Below are positions 1 through 8,391 of a stretch of DNA of 49,741 nt, piece by piece. The notes under the pieces are model-generated. The model worked only from the letters and a program-made list of their open reading frames with translations, had not been told where the DNA came from and did not search any database. Position 1 is the first letter of the stretch. Each line of letters opens with the position of its first letter. Source of the stretch: Actinomycetospora lutea. GTDB taxonomy: Bacteria > Actinomycetota > Actinomycetes > Mycobacteriales > Pseudonocardiaceae. The translations under genes and the position numbers were made by a program. The stretch is from assembly GCF_028737205.1 (NCBI RefSeq), contig NZ_JAQZAL010000039.1, forward strand, positions 1 through 49,741, in the 5' to 3' direction.

Positions 1-91
1 CACCGGCCCTGACCCTCACCGGCCCTGACCCTCACCGGCCCTGACCCTCACCGGCCCTGACCCTCACCGGCTCTGACCCTCACCGGCTCTG
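1..91. repeat. 16-bp tandem repeat at the window edge
   Basis: Five full copies and a 10-bp partial copy of a 16-bp unit (plus strand CACCGGCCCTGACCCT). The four outer copies are identical; the two nearest the gene carry CTCT in place of CCCT. On the minus strand the unit is CAGRGCCGGTGAGGGT. The first copy supplies the last codons and the TGA stop of the DUF262 gene, so the array looks like amplification of the gene's own 3' end. It probably continues beyond base 1. Confidence 0.95.
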
Positions 92-985
92 GGGGGCGCC
101 CCCGTCGTCGAACATCGGGTGCGGGGACACGTCGTCCGTGCGCTCCTCCCCGCTGCCCTCGGTCACGCCGTCCCGGTAGCTCGCCAGCCGTTCCGCGACC
201 TCGTGCGGCGAGGCCCCCGGGGCGCCGAAACTCAGCGCGCCCCCCGCCGGCGGCGGGACCGCGCCGGGGACGAGCAGCGCCCGCGGCTCGCGCTGCGGCA
301 GGCCCGCCGCGGTGACGCCCGCGAGGTCGGCGCCGTCCGGCTCGACCGCGGCCTCCGCGGCGGCCTGCCCCGCGTCGGCCGGCGAGGACCACGCCACGGC
401 GTCGCCGGACGCCTCCGAGAGCGCCCGGAACTCCGAGAGGTCGGCGAACCACGCCGACACCTGGTCGTAGATCGGTTCGGGCGAGACCGGGGACCGGTGG
501 GTGGGGGCGCGGGGCGACGGCACCGGGATGTCCGGCTCGTCCGACGGGCGCAGCCGGTCGAGCAGCTCGCGCAGCTCGGCGGGCCGGTAGTCGGAGAGCA
601 CCACCACGGTCATCCGGAAGCGGCGCACGCGGCGCTGGACGTCGCCGGGGAGGTCGCTGAAGCGCAGCCCGTCGAGCCTGCGCACCTCGTCGTGGCCGGG
701 CGCCTGCTCCCCGGAGCACGGCAGCTCGTCGCGGAAGAAGCGCAGCAGCGTGAGCAGCCGCTGGGCCCCGTCGAGCACGACCTCGCCGACGTCCGGGTCG
801 GCCGGATCGGCGGCGATGTGGATCTCCGGGACGCACCACTCGCGCAGGATGGTGTCGATGAAGCGCTGCTGGCGCTGCTCGTCCCACCCGCCGGGGCGGG
901 ACGTGTCGCCGCGGGGATGGAGCTCCTGGCGTTCGAGGCGGGCCATCAGTGACTCGAGCTCGAGCTCGATGCGCTCAACGTGCAC
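80..985 (-). CDS. DUF262-domain protein with a conservon-kinase-like C-terminal tail
   Basis: About 301 residues. The N-terminal half is a DUF262-type (ParB/GmrSD-like) fold: a QQRFIDTILREW segment precedes the signature LDGAQR (residues about 71-76, close to the family DGQQR). The usual DUF1524/HNH nuclease half is absent. The C-terminal half is proline- and alanine-rich, with short motifs EPIYDQVSAWF (about 170-180), AWSSPADAG, GLPQREPRALLVPG (about 228-241) and RLASYRDGVTEG. The same motifs, in the same order, close the CvnA kinase of this operon. I chose the GTG at 985 because GGAGG lies 5 bases before it; a TTG at 1024 in the same frame would add 13 residues. It is last in the conservon operon. 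Function unknown; a partner or effector of the conservon is inferred. Confidence 0.8.
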   Translation of the reverse strand: MHVERIELELESLMARLERQELHPRGDTSRPGGWDEQRQQRFIDTILREWCVPEIHIAADPADPDVGEVVLDGAQRLLTLLRFFRDELPCSGEQAPGHDEVRRLDGLRFSDLPGDVQRRVRRFRMTVVVLSDYRPAELRELLDRLRPSDEPDIPVPSPRAPTHRSPVSPEPIYDQVSAWFADLSEFRALSEASGDAVAWSSPADAGQAAAEAAVEPDGADLAGVTAAGLPQREPRALLVPGAVPPPAGGALSFGAPGASPHEVAERLASYRDGVTEGSGEERTDDVSPHPMFDDGGAPQSR

Positions 986-1220
986 GGCGGCCTCCACCGT
1001 CCGTGGGCGGCGGCCCACGCTCAAGGGGTCCGGGGTCGGGCTGGTGGATCGTCGAGGACGGGGGGTGCGCCGGCGGGGGACGCGGGGGCGTCGACGACCA
1101 GGCGAGCCAGCCGGCGACGACCACCACGGCGTCGAGGGCGATGAGGACCCTCGTCAACCACGGGGTCCGGCGGCGGACACGGTGGCGGGTCACGCGCACG
1201 GGGCATCGGCCTCCCGTCAT
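975..1220 (-). CDS. small single-pass membrane protein, coupled to the conservon
   Basis: 81 residues. A basic N-terminus (VRVTRHRVRRRTPW) is followed by one hydrophobic segment (about residues 23-42, VLIALDAVVVVAGWLAW) and a proline-rich tail. The ATG overlaps the TGA of the GTPase gene as ATGA, which supports real, translationally coupled expression. Its end overlaps the DUF262 start by about 11 bases. I do not recognise a family. A membrane anchor or adaptor for the conservon is a guess from position. Confidence 0.6.
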   Translation of the reverse strand: MTGGRCPVRVTRHRVRRRTPWLTRVLIALDAVVVVAGWLAWSSTPPRPPPAHPPSSTIHQPDPGPLERGPPPTDGGGRRAR

Positions 1221-1804
1221 CGCCCGTCGAGCACGAGGGCGTGCCGGACCAGGGCCACGAGCACGTCACGCGCCGACTCGGGTCGCCGGGCGTCGCAGGT
1301 CAGCAGGGGGGTCCCGGACGGCAGGTCCATCGCCTCGCGGACCTCGTCGGGGTCGTGGCGGCGCGCGCCGTCGAACAGGTTCACCGCGACGACATGGGGC
1401 ACGCCGCGGGACTCGAGGAAGTCCGTGGCCGCGAAGCACGCCTCGAGCCGCGCGGTGTCGGCGAGGACGACCGCGCCGACCGCCCCGCGGAACAGGTCGT
1501 CCCACATGAACCAGAAGCGCTGCTGGCCGGGCGTGCCGAACAGGTAGAGCACGAGCTGCGAGGGCAACGAGATCCGGCCGAAGTCCATCGCCACCGTGGT
1601 GGTCGTCTTGTCGGCCCGCGGGGTCGCGTCGTGCCCGCGGCCGGCCTCGGTCATGACGGCCTCGGTCACGAGCGGCTCGATCTCGGACACGGCGCCGACG
1701 AACGTGGTCTTGCCCGCGCCGAACCCGCCGGCGACCACGATCTTCGCCGACGGCGCGGCGGTGGAGGGCGCGCCGCGCGGGGCCTCAGAGACGCTGGAGC
1801 CCAT
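1217..1804 (-). CDS. cvnD: conservon small GTPase CvnD
   Basis: 195 residues, the Ras-like/Mgl-type GTPase of conservons. The P-loop GGFGAGKTT lies at about residues 26-34 and the switch II/G3 region reads LFGTPGQQRFWFMWDD at about 89-104, where the usual DxxG is replaced by GTPG as is common in this family. NLFDGA (about 142-147) stands where NKxD would be. Its start overlaps the end of cvnC by 20 bases. In the family, CvnD works with CvnB and CvnC as a membrane-associated switch below the CvnA sensor. Confidence 0.93.
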   Translation of the reverse strand: MGSSVSEAPRGAPSTAAPSAKIVVAGGFGAGKTTFVGAVSEIEPLVTEAVMTEAGRGHDATPRADKTTTTVAMDFGRISLPSQLVLYLFGTPGQQRFWFMWDDLFRGAVGAVVLADTARLEACFAATDFLESRGVPHVVAVNLFDGARRHDPDEVREAMDLPSGTPLLTCDARRPESARDVLVALVRHALVLDGR

Positions 1805-2135
1805 CGAGGACCCTCTCCAGGAGCTCGCGGCTCGGGCGGTCGTCGGACGGGAGGTGGAGCACGACCAGGCCGCCGCGGGCCATGTCGTCGAGCACCACGC
1901 GCGTGACGCCGAGCGGCAGGTCGATGCGGGCGGACACCTCGGCCACCGAGATCGGCATGACGCACAGCCGGCAGATCGCGCGCTGCTCCTCGGGGATGCC
2001 CGCGGCGGGGACGTCGAGCGCCGAGGCGGTCTGCACCAGGGTCTCGACGGCCAGGGTCACCTCGGGCCGCGTGCGGCCCCCGGTGATCGTGTACGGCCGC
2101 ACGCGGGGAGCGCGGCGCCCCGCCCCGGTGGTCAC
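1785..2135 (-). CDS. cvnC: conservon protein CvnC (DUF742)
   Basis: 116 residues, typical DUF742 length. It begins with the family pattern RVRPYTITGGRTRP, followed by a winged-helix-like region (EEQRAICRLCVMPISVAEVSARIDLPLGVTRVVLDDMARGGLV, read in parts) that resembles a small HTH fold. The GTG start overlaps the cvnB TGA as GTGA. DUF742 proteins form the third member of conservons and associate with the roadblock protein and GTPase. Confidence 0.92.
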   Translation of the reverse strand: MTTGAGRRAPRVRPYTITGGRTRPEVTLAVETLVQTASALDVPAAGIPEEQRAICRLCVMPISVAEVSARIDLPLGVTRVVLDDMARGGLVVLHLPSDDRPSRELLERVLDGLQRL

Positions 2136-2551
2136 GTCGCCCGGGCGGTGCGCAGCTCCCGGCGCACCTCGGGGGTGAGGGCCTTCCCCACGCGCGCGGT
2201 CATCAGGGTCATCTCGTAGCCGACCAGGCCGCGGTCGCAGTCGACGGTGGCCAGGACGACGAGGCAGGAGCCGTCGCGGATCGCCATGGTCAGCACCAGA
2301 CCCTGCGCCATCTCGACGACGGTCTGCACGACCTCGCCGGCGTCGAAGCACCGGGCGGCGCCGCCGGCCAGGCTGACGAGCCCGGCGGCGACCGCGGCCA
2401 GCTGGTCGGCGCGTTCGTCGGGCAGGCGGCTCGAGTGCGTGAGCAGGAGCCCGTCGGCGGAGATGACGACGGCGTGGGCGACGCCGGGCACGCGCGTCAC
2501 GAAGTCGTCGACCAGCCAGGCGAAGCGCTCGAACGACGTCGAGGTGGTCAT
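2132..2551 (-). CDS. cvnB: conservon roadblock/LC7 protein CvnB
   Basis: 139 residues with a roadblock/LC7 fold: FERFAWLVDDFVTRVPGVAHAVVISADGLLL at the start (quoted here only as a region, residues about 7-37), then a helix SRLPDERADQLAAVAAGLVSL and two strands ending in LVVLATVDCDRGLVGYEM. Its ATG overlaps the cvnA TGA as ATGA. Roadblock proteins of this type act as GTPase regulators or scaffolds for CvnD in the conservon complex. Confidence 0.93.
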   Translation of the reverse strand: MTTSTSFERFAWLVDDFVTRVPGVAHAVVISADGLLLTHSSRLPDERADQLAAVAAGLVSLAGGAARCFDAGEVVQTVVEMAQGLVLTMAIRDGSCLVVLATVDCDRGLVGYEMTLMTARVGKALTPEVRRELRTARAT

Positions 2552-5094
2552 CGCGGGCCTCCCGACTCGCTGCCCGCCGCGCCCGCGGTGGCGGGCTCGG
2601 TCTCGATGGTGTCGCCGTCCCGGGGTACCTCGAAACCGTCGGTGTCGAGCTCCTCGCGGCCCCGGGTGGCGCCCTGCTGGAACTGGCTCATCCGGGCGCG
2701 CAGGGCGTCGGCGTCGACGGTCCGCCGTGGCGCGGGGATGTCGTCGGGGGCGGGCTCCGCGTCGGACGGGGCGGCCGGCGGGGCGGCGCCTCCCGGGACG
2801 AGCCCGGCGCCGCGGCGGCGCCGGGGCAGGCCGCCGGCGGTGTGCTCGGTGGGCTCGGGCTCGGCGGCGCGGGCGGCGACGGCCCGCCACCCCTCGTCGG
2901 CGGTCGACTCCCAGAGCGACGCGTTCCCGCCCCGCGGTGCCGGGATCGCCGCGTCGGTGTCGGAGAACCAGGCCGAGCACATCTCCTGGAAGATCGGCTC
3001 GTCGGGCGCGCGCGCCACGGGGACCTCGTCGGTGAGGGGGTCCTCGGGCTGGGGCTCGTCGGTGGGGGCGCCGTCGGTGCGGGCGCCGTCGGTGCGGACG
3101 CCGTCGGTGAGGGAGCCGTCGCCCGGCTCGGCGGCGACGGGGTCGTCGGTGACGCGCGGGCGCTCGTGCGCGACGAGGACGTCGGCGGGCACGTGGACGC
3201 TCGCGGTGGTGCCGTCGTCGCCGCCCGGCAGCAGCCGTGCGGTGATCCCGTGGCGGCGGGCCAGCGCGCCCACCACGAACAGGCCCATCTGCCGGGGCAC
3301 CGTCGAGTCGAGGAGCACCGGCTGCTCGAGCCGCGCGTTGGCGTCGTCGAGGTCCTCGGTGTCCATGCCGAGCCCCCGGTCGGCGACCTCGACGATCGCG
3401 CCGCCGTCCGGGGCCCGCGAGGCGCTGACCGTGACCGGGGTGTCGGGTGGCGAGTAGCTGGTGGCGTTGTCGAGGAGCTCGGCGAGCAGGTGGGTGAGGT
3501 CGTCGGCGGCGGCGCCCTGCACGCGCAGGCCGGGCACCTGCCGCACCTCGACGCGCTGGTAGTGCTCGACCTCGCCGACGGCTGCGCGCACGACGTCGGC
3601 GAGCAGCAGCGGCTCGGCGGCCCCGCGGGACGGGGTGGCGCCGCCCAGCACCAGCAGGTTCTCGCCGTTGCGCCGCATGCGCGTGGCGAGGTGGTCGAGC
3701 CGGAACAGGTCGGCGAGGACGTCGGGGTCCTCCTCGCGGCTCTCCAGGGTGTCGATGAGCAGGATCTGCCGCTCGACGAGGCCCTGGGAGCGCCGGGACA
3801 GGTTGACGAACAGCGCGTTGAGGTTGGTCCGGAGGCGGGCCTGCTCGCCGGCGAGGCGCACGGCCTCGCGGTGCACGCTGTCGAACGCCCGGGCGACCTC
3901 GCCGACCTCCTCCTCGGTGTGGATCGGGACCGGGTCGACGGCGTCCTCGGGGCGATCGCGGCCCACGCCCTCGTCCTCGAGCTCCCGGACCGCGTCGGGC
4001 AGGCGGCGCTCGGCCACGTCGAGCGCGGAGTACCGCAGCCGCCGCAGCGGGGTGATCAGCGACCGCGCGATGACGACGGCGAGCGCCACCGCGGCGAGCA
4101 CGCCGAGCAGGACCAGGGCGATCGCCACGACCGCCGTCGTCGTCGCCCGCGCCACGAGCCCGTCCGCGGCGGCCTGCAGCTCGCCCTGGAGAGCGGACTC
4201 GAGCGTGCGCATCCGCTCCCGGGTGGCGCTCGCGGCGCCGTCCCAGGCGGCCGGGTCGACGGCGAGCGCCGTGCCGTCCTGCAGCAGGGCGGTCTGCAGG
4301 ATGCGGACGCGCTGGTCGACCTCGGGGCCGGCGACGGTGTCGTCGAAGAGCTGGACCTGGGCCGGGGTGGCGCCCGCCTCGAACTCCGCGGTGGCGGCCT
4401 CCTGCTCGGCGACCGCCCCGCGCAGGACGTCGCTCGCGCCGACGGGCAGCGCGCGCGTGATGGCCCCGACCAGGAGCAGGGCGTGCTGGACCTCGGCCTG
4501 CTCCTTCGCCCGGCCGAGGGCGGCCAGGCTCGTCGCCGGCCGCACGACCGAGGGCTCGCCGACCGCGCCGGCGATGTCGCGGGAGAGCCCCAGCAGAGGG
4601 TCGACCAGACCCGTGTAGCCGGTGACGACGCTGGTGGCGGGGTAGCGGGTGGCCACCGCGGTGGCCCGCAGGGGCGGCAGCGCGTCGAGGCGCGCGAGGG
4701 CCGTCGCGTAGCGGTCGCGCACGCCGGGGTCGAGCTCGGCCGCCTCCCCGCCGGCGGCGCGCAGCGCCTCGACGGCGCCGTCGGTGCGGTCCGCGGCGAC
4801 GTCGAGGCCCGAGCGGTCCGGTGGGCGGCCCGCGGCGACCCAGGCGGCGGTCGCACTGCGCTCGGTCTGGACCCGGTCGACCAGGTCGGCGACGGTGCCG
4901 GTCAGGCGGGCGCCGGTGGCCACCTGGGCCAGCTCGCCGCGCTCGGCGAGCTGGGTGCGGATCGCCAGCCCGGCCAGCAGAAGCACCAACAGGAGCGGGA
5001 CCGCCACCACCGCGACCACCTTGGTGCGGACACGCCAGTGGCCAGCGCTCCACCACGCATTCGCGGTGGGAACGGGCACGCTGCTCTCGGCCAC
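2548..5094 (-). CDS. cvnA: conservon sensor histidine kinase-like protein CvnA (nitrate/nitrite-sensing domain)
   Basis: 848 residues. A short cytoplasmic N-terminus precedes TM1 (about 23-45, VVAVVAVPLLLVLLLAGLAI). The extracytoplasmic part is a nitrate/nitrite-sensing (NIT) type domain (VQTERSATAAWVAAG). TM2 (TTAVVAIALVLLGVLAAVAL) leads to HAMP and a helical region, then a HATPase domain with LLAELLDNATSYSPPD (N box), DRGLGM (G1) and GLFVVGALARRHG. The C-terminal 150 residues are a low-complexity tail with motifs EPIFQEMCSAWF, GLPRRRRGAGLVPG and RMSQFQQGATRGR. I chose the GTG at 5094 because GGGGGA sits just upstream; the frame stays open to 5370 but that would run through the promoter. First gene of the cvn operon. 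Confidence 0.9.
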   Translation of the reverse strand: MAESSVPVPTANAWWSAGHWRVRTKVVAVVAVPLLLVLLLAGLAIRTQLAERGELAQVATGARLTGTVADLVDRVQTERSATAAWVAAGRPPDRSGLDVAADRTDGAVEALRAAGGEAAELDPGVRDRYATALARLDALPPLRATAVATRYPATSVVTGYTGLVDPLLGLSRDIAGAVGEPSVVRPATSLAALGRAKEQAEVQHALLLVGAITRALPVGASDVLRGAVAEQEAATAEFEAGATPAQVQLFDDTVAGPEVDQRVRILQTALLQDGTALAVDPAAWDGAASATRERMRTLESALQGELQAAADGLVARATTTAVVAIALVLLGVLAAVALAVVIARSLITPLRRLRYSALDVAERRLPDAVRELEDEGVGRDRPEDAVDPVPIHTEEEVGEVARAFDSVHREAVRLAGEQARLRTNLNALFVNLSRRSQGLVERQILLIDTLESREEDPDVLADLFRLDHLATRMRRNGENLLVLGGATPSRGAAEPLLLADVVRAAVGEVEHYQRVEVRQVPGLRVQGAAADDLTHLLAELLDNATSYSPPDTPVTVSASRAPDGGAIVEVADRGLGMDTEDLDDANARLEQPVLLDSTVPRQMGLFVVGALARRHGITARLLPGGDDGTTASVHVPADVLVAHERPRVTDDPVAAEPGDGSLTDGVRTDGARTDGAPTDEPQPEDPLTDEVPVARAPDEPIFQEMCSAWFSDTDAAIPAPRGGNASLWESTADEGWRAVAARAAEPEPTEHTAGGLPRRRRGAGLVPGGAAPPAAPSDAEPAPDDIPAPRRTVDADALRARMSQFQQGATRGREELDTDGFEVPRDGDTIETEPATAGAAGSESGGPR
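3070..3120. repeat. 15-bp repeats inside cvnA
   Basis: Three 15-bp units of the form gccgtcggtgcggNN and a 6-base remnant, encoding TDGVR/TDGAR/TDGAP repeats in the linker between the ATPase domain and the conserved C-terminal tail of CvnA. This is probably a slippage-prone flexible linker. Confidence 0.8.
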
Positions 5095-5320
5095 GGACGA
5101 TCCCCCGGTTCGCCAGGCACGGCACGGATCGGCGTCTCGAGTTCCCGGGCGCATTTCGTTGACCGGATGGAGAACTCGTTCAACAACCATCTGTGACGAT
5201 GACGAAAGCCACGGTAGCTTCCCCGTGGCGAGCACGACACCCGATCGAGACAGTTGTTCACGCGGACGCACTACTGCGCGGCAATTCGTCGAACAATTCG
5301 TGCTCCAAGAGGGGGAAGTC
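5095..5320. promoter_or_regulatory. divergent promoter region of cvn operon and ABC importer
   Basis: 226 bases between divergent genes, less GC-rich than its surroundings. It contains direct copies of AATTCGT at 5283-5289 and 5295-5301, close to the importer start. I found no convincing -35/-10 pair for either side. A frame stays open across it on the minus strand, but without a good ribosome site. Confidence 0.5.
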
Positions 5321-6331
5321 GTGCGCAAGTGGAGTAACAATCGTGCGAGCCGGCGAGGTCGACAGATCATCGTCCGGTTGCTGACGGTCCTGTCCGTGCT
5401 CGTCCTGTCCGCGTGCAGCGCGCTCGGCGGGTCGAGCTCCGGGGGTCAGGGCGGGACCGAGGGGGGACCGGAGAGGCCCACACTGCGGGTCGGGATGCTC
5501 AACATCGTCGACACGGCGTCGTTCTACCTCGCGCAGGAACGGGGTTTCTTCCGCGACGAGGGGCTCACCGTGGAGCCGGTCGTCGCGCAGGGCGGCGCGG
5601 CGTCGATCCCGGCGGTCGTCGGCGGGAGTCTCGACGTCACGTTCGGCAACTACGTGTCGTTCTTCCTCGCGCAGAACCAAGGAGTCGGCCGATTCCGTTT
5701 GATCTCGGACGGATATCAGGCCGGGCCCAACACCTTCGTCCTCGTCGTCCGTCCGGACGGCACCGTGCGCGCGCCGCGCGATCTCGCGGGCCGGCGGGTC
5801 GCGGTGAACACGTTCCGCAACATCGTCGAACTGAATGCGCGTTCAGCGCTCCAGACGAACGGGGTCGATCCGAACACGGTGCAGTTCGTCGAGGTCCCGT
5901 TCCCCGACATGGCCGCCGCCCTCGCGGCCGGGCGGGTCGACGCGGCCGCGATGGTCGAGCCGTTCATCACCGCGGCCGGGCGCAGCTCCGGCGCGATCCC
6001 GGTCCTCGACACGGCATCGGGTCCCACGGCCGACATCCCGTTGGGCGGCTACGGCACGACCGAGGCGTTCGCGACCGAGAACCCGCGGACCGTCGCGGCC
6101 TTCCAGCGGGCCATGCTGCGGGGACAGCAGGCCGCCGCCGACCGGGCCAACGTCGAGCAGGTGCTCCCGACCTACATCCGCATCGACCGGGCCACCGCCA
6201 CGCTGATCAACCTCGGGACCTACCCCCAGTCGCTCGACGGCACCCGGCTGCAGCGGGTCGCCGACCTGATGCAGCAGTTCGCCCTGGTCCCGGGCCGCTT
6301 CGACGTGCAGCCGCTGCTGGCCCCGCCGTGA
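5321..6331 (+). CDS. ABC importer substrate-binding lipoprotein (NMT1/SsuA-THI5 type)
   Basis: 336 residues. A basic N-terminus and hydrophobic stretch end in the lipobox LSAC (about residue 29), so this is a membrane-anchored lipoprotein. The body is an NMT1/THI5-like binding domain: LRVGMLNIVDTASFYLAQERGFF opens it, then VAQGGAASIPAVVGGSLDVTFGNY and AALAAGRVDAAAMVEPF. The family binds nitrate, sulfonates, taurine or thiamine pyrimidine precursors; the substrate cannot be told here. GTG start with AGAGGGGGAA upstream. The next gene overlaps as GTGA. Confidence 0.9.
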   Translation: MRKWSNNRASRRGRQIIVRLLTVLSVLVLSACSALGGSSSGGQGGTEGGPERPTLRVGMLNIVDTASFYLAQERGFFRDEGLTVEPVVAQGGAASIPAVVGGSLDVTFGNYVSFFLAQNQGVGRFRLISDGYQAGPNTFVLVVRPDGTVRAPRDLAGRRVAVNTFRNIVELNARSALQTNGVDPNTVQFVEVPFPDMAAALAAGRVDAAAMVEPFITAAGRSSGAIPVLDTASGPTADIPLGGYGTTEAFATENPRTVAAFQRAMLRGQQAAADRANVEQVLPTYIRIDRATATLINLGTYPQSLDGTRLQRVADLMQQFALVPGRFDVQPLLAPP

Positions 6332-7086
6332 GCCGTGCGGTCGTCCGCGGGCTCGTCGGTCTGTGCACCTTCCTCGCGATCGGGGAGGTCGTCGGACGGG
6401 CCGGCCTCGTGCCGCCGGAGCTCCTGCCGCCGTCGTCGGCGGTGCTCGCCTCGCTCGTCGAGATCGTCGCCGACCAGGCGTTCCGGGCCGACGTCGTCGC
6501 GACCGTGCTCGCCTGGCTCATCGGGCTGGGCGTCGCCGTCGGGATCGCGGTGCCGGCGGGGGTCCTGCTGGGCAGCGTGCCCGGCGTCCGCGCGGGGACG
6601 CGGGCGCTGGTCGAGTTCCTGCGCCCGATCCCGTCCGTGGCGCTGATCCCGCTGGCGGTCGTGCTCGTCGGGCAGGGGCCCGCGAGCAAGATCGCCCTGG
6701 CCGTCTACGCGGCGGTGTGGCCGATCCTGTTCAACACCGTCCACGCGGTCACCGAGGTCGACCCGCTCCTGCGCGAGACCGCCGCGGCGTTCCGGGCCGG
6801 GCGGCGCCGGACCCTCCTGCGGATCGTGCTGCCGTCGATGGCGCCCTTCGTGCTGACCGGGGTCCGCCTCGCCGCCGCGGTGGCGCTGATCCTCGTCGTC
6901 TCCACCGAGCTCCTCGTGGGCGGCGGGCGGGGGATCGGGGAGTACATCGCCCAGTCCGGCACGGGCGGCGGACGCATGGACGTCGTGCTCGCGGCGGCGA
7001 TCGTCGCGGGCCTCGTCGGGCTCGCCGCCAACGCCGCGCTCACCGCCGCGGGACGCCGGTGGCTGCCGTGGAGCCCCGCCGCGTGA
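6328..7086 (+). CDS. ABC importer permease (SsuC/NrtB type), first subunit
   Basis: 252 residues with about six membrane segments and a BPD_transp_1 fold. The EAA-type loop reads ETAAAFRAGRRRTLLRIVLPSMAPFVLTG (region about residues 150-178). It has the LVVSTELLVGGGRGIGEYI motif typical of nitrate/sulfonate permeases. GTG start overlaps the binding-protein stop, and the stop overlaps the second permease (GTGA). Two different permeases suggest a heterodimeric channel. Confidence 0.9.
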   Translation: MSRAVVRGLVGLCTFLAIGEVVGRAGLVPPELLPPSSAVLASLVEIVADQAFRADVVATVLAWLIGLGVAVGIAVPAGVLLGSVPGVRAGTRALVEFLRPIPSVALIPLAVVLVGQGPASKIALAVYAAVWPILFNTVHAVTEVDPLLRETAAAFRAGRRRTLLRIVLPSMAPFVLTGVRLAAAVALILVVSTELLVGGGRGIGEYIAQSGTGGGRMDVVLAAAIVAGLVGLAANAALTAAGRRWLPWSPAA

Positions 7087-7859
7087 CGCGCCGCACGACC
7101 CGACCGTGGGTGCGCTGGGGCGTGTTCGCGCTCGCCGTGGCCGTCTGGGAGATCGCGGCCCGGGCCGCGGGGAGCGCGTTCTTCCCGCCGCCGTCGGCGA
7201 TCGCGGCGGTCGCGTGGCGCACCTGGTTCTCCGGACCCGCCGTCCTGACCGAGAGCGCCCGGGCGGACGTGGTGCCCAGCGTGGCCCGCGTCCTCGGCGG
7301 GTGGGCGCTGTCGGCGGTGATCGGCATCGCGGTGGGCCTGATGCTGGGCCGCTCCCGGCGGGCGAGCGAGTACCTCGCCCCGCTGCTGGCCTTCGCGCGG
7401 GCGCTCCCGCCGCCGGTGCTGATCCCGGTCTTCCTCGTGCTGTTCGCCGCGGGCACGCCGATGCAGCTCGCGACGATCGTGTTCGGCACGGTCTGGCCCG
7501 TCCTGCTCAACGCCGCGGACGGCGCCCGCGGCGTCGACCCGGTCACGATGGACACGGCGGACGTGTACGGCGTGCGGGGCGTGCGCCGGCTGTGGCGGGT
7601 GATCCTCCCGGCGGCGGCGCCGCGGATCGTCGCCGGGCTGCGGGTGAGCCTCTCGCTCGCGCTGATCCTCATGGTCGTCTCGGAGCTGGTGGCGTCCACC
7701 GACGGTCTGGGCCACCAGCTCGTCGTCGCCCAGCGCGCCTTCGACTTCACGGCGATGTGGGCGGCGATCGTCCTGCTCGGGGCCGTGGGCTACGCGCTGA
7801 ACGCGGCGCTGCTCGGCGTCGAGCGCCGGGCGCTCGGCCGGGGCACCACCGGGGGATGA
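7083..7859 (+). CDS. ABC importer permease (SsuC/NrtB type), second subunit
   Basis: 258 residues, paralogous to the preceding permease. The EAA-type loop contains MDTADVYGVRGVRRLWRVILP and the C-terminal motif LILMVVSELVASTDGLGHQL. About six membrane segments. GTG start overlaps the previous stop, and its TGA overlaps an ATG of the truncated ATPase gene. It should pair with the first permease in one transporter. Confidence 0.9.
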   Translation: MTRRTTRPWVRWGVFALAVAVWEIAARAAGSAFFPPPSAIAAVAWRTWFSGPAVLTESARADVVPSVARVLGGWALSAVIGIAVGLMLGRSRRASEYLAPLLAFARALPPPVLIPVFLVLFAAGTPMQLATIVFGTVWPVLLNAADGARGVDPVTMDTADVYGVRGVRRLWRVILPAAAPRIVAGLRVSLSLALILMVVSELVASTDGLGHQLVVAQRAFDFTAMWAAIVLLGAVGYALNAALLGVERRALGRGTTGG

Positions 7860-8290
7860 CGAGAGGGGATGCCGTGACGCCGATGGTCGAGGTCGCCGAC
7901 CTCGCCGTGGCCTTCCGTGACGGGCGGAGCGCGACGACGGTGCTCGACGGGCTCTCCCTGCGCGTCGAGCGCGACGAGGTCGTGTGCCTGCTGGGCCCGT
8001 CCGGGTGCGGCAAGCTGCGCGTGCGGCGGGAGTACGCGATGACGGTGGTGCTCGTGACCCACGACATCGACGAGAGCATCTACCTCGCCGACCGCGTCGT
8101 CGTCCTCTCGCCGCGCCCGGCGTCCGTCGTCGCCGACCTCGCGGTGGACCTTCCGCCCGACCGGGACCAGATCGCCACCCGCGAGTCGGACGCCTTCGTC
8201 CACCTGCGGGCGCGGGCCGCGGCGCTGCTGCGCGACGGGTCGGGCGCGCCCGAGCGGGACACCGGCGCCGCGGAGCCCGTCGAACGGTGA
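7856..8290 (+). pseudogene. ABC importer ATPase with its core deleted in frame
   Basis: 144 codons where the family has about 250-270. The N-terminus is normal up to Walker A (GPSGCGK, residues 47-53). The K is followed at once by LRVRREYAMTVVLVTHDIDES, which is the H-loop region. The Walker A S/T, Q-loop, LSGGQ signature, Walker B and D-loop, roughly 140-150 residues, are missing without a frame break; the junction is near 8014/8015. The tail after the H-loop is intact. ATG 7856 overlaps the permease stop; GTG 7874 has a better ribosome site (GAGAGGGG). On its own this cannot hydrolyse ATP. An ATPase supplied from elsewhere, or an assembly collapse, are the alternatives. Confidence 0.85.
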
Positions 8291-8391
8291 GGTCGCCGCC
8301 GCCGCGCAGTCGTCCGATTGGTCCGGATGGCGTCGTTCGGGAACTCCCCGACCCGGGGCATCCGTTGACCACTCGACCGAGGAGGCTCCCC

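Noticed and set aside
5095..5370. N-terminal extension of CvnA up to 5370
   Set aside because: The extension has no ribosome site, no family match, and would cover the promoter and start of the divergent importer; GTG 5094 has a good site.
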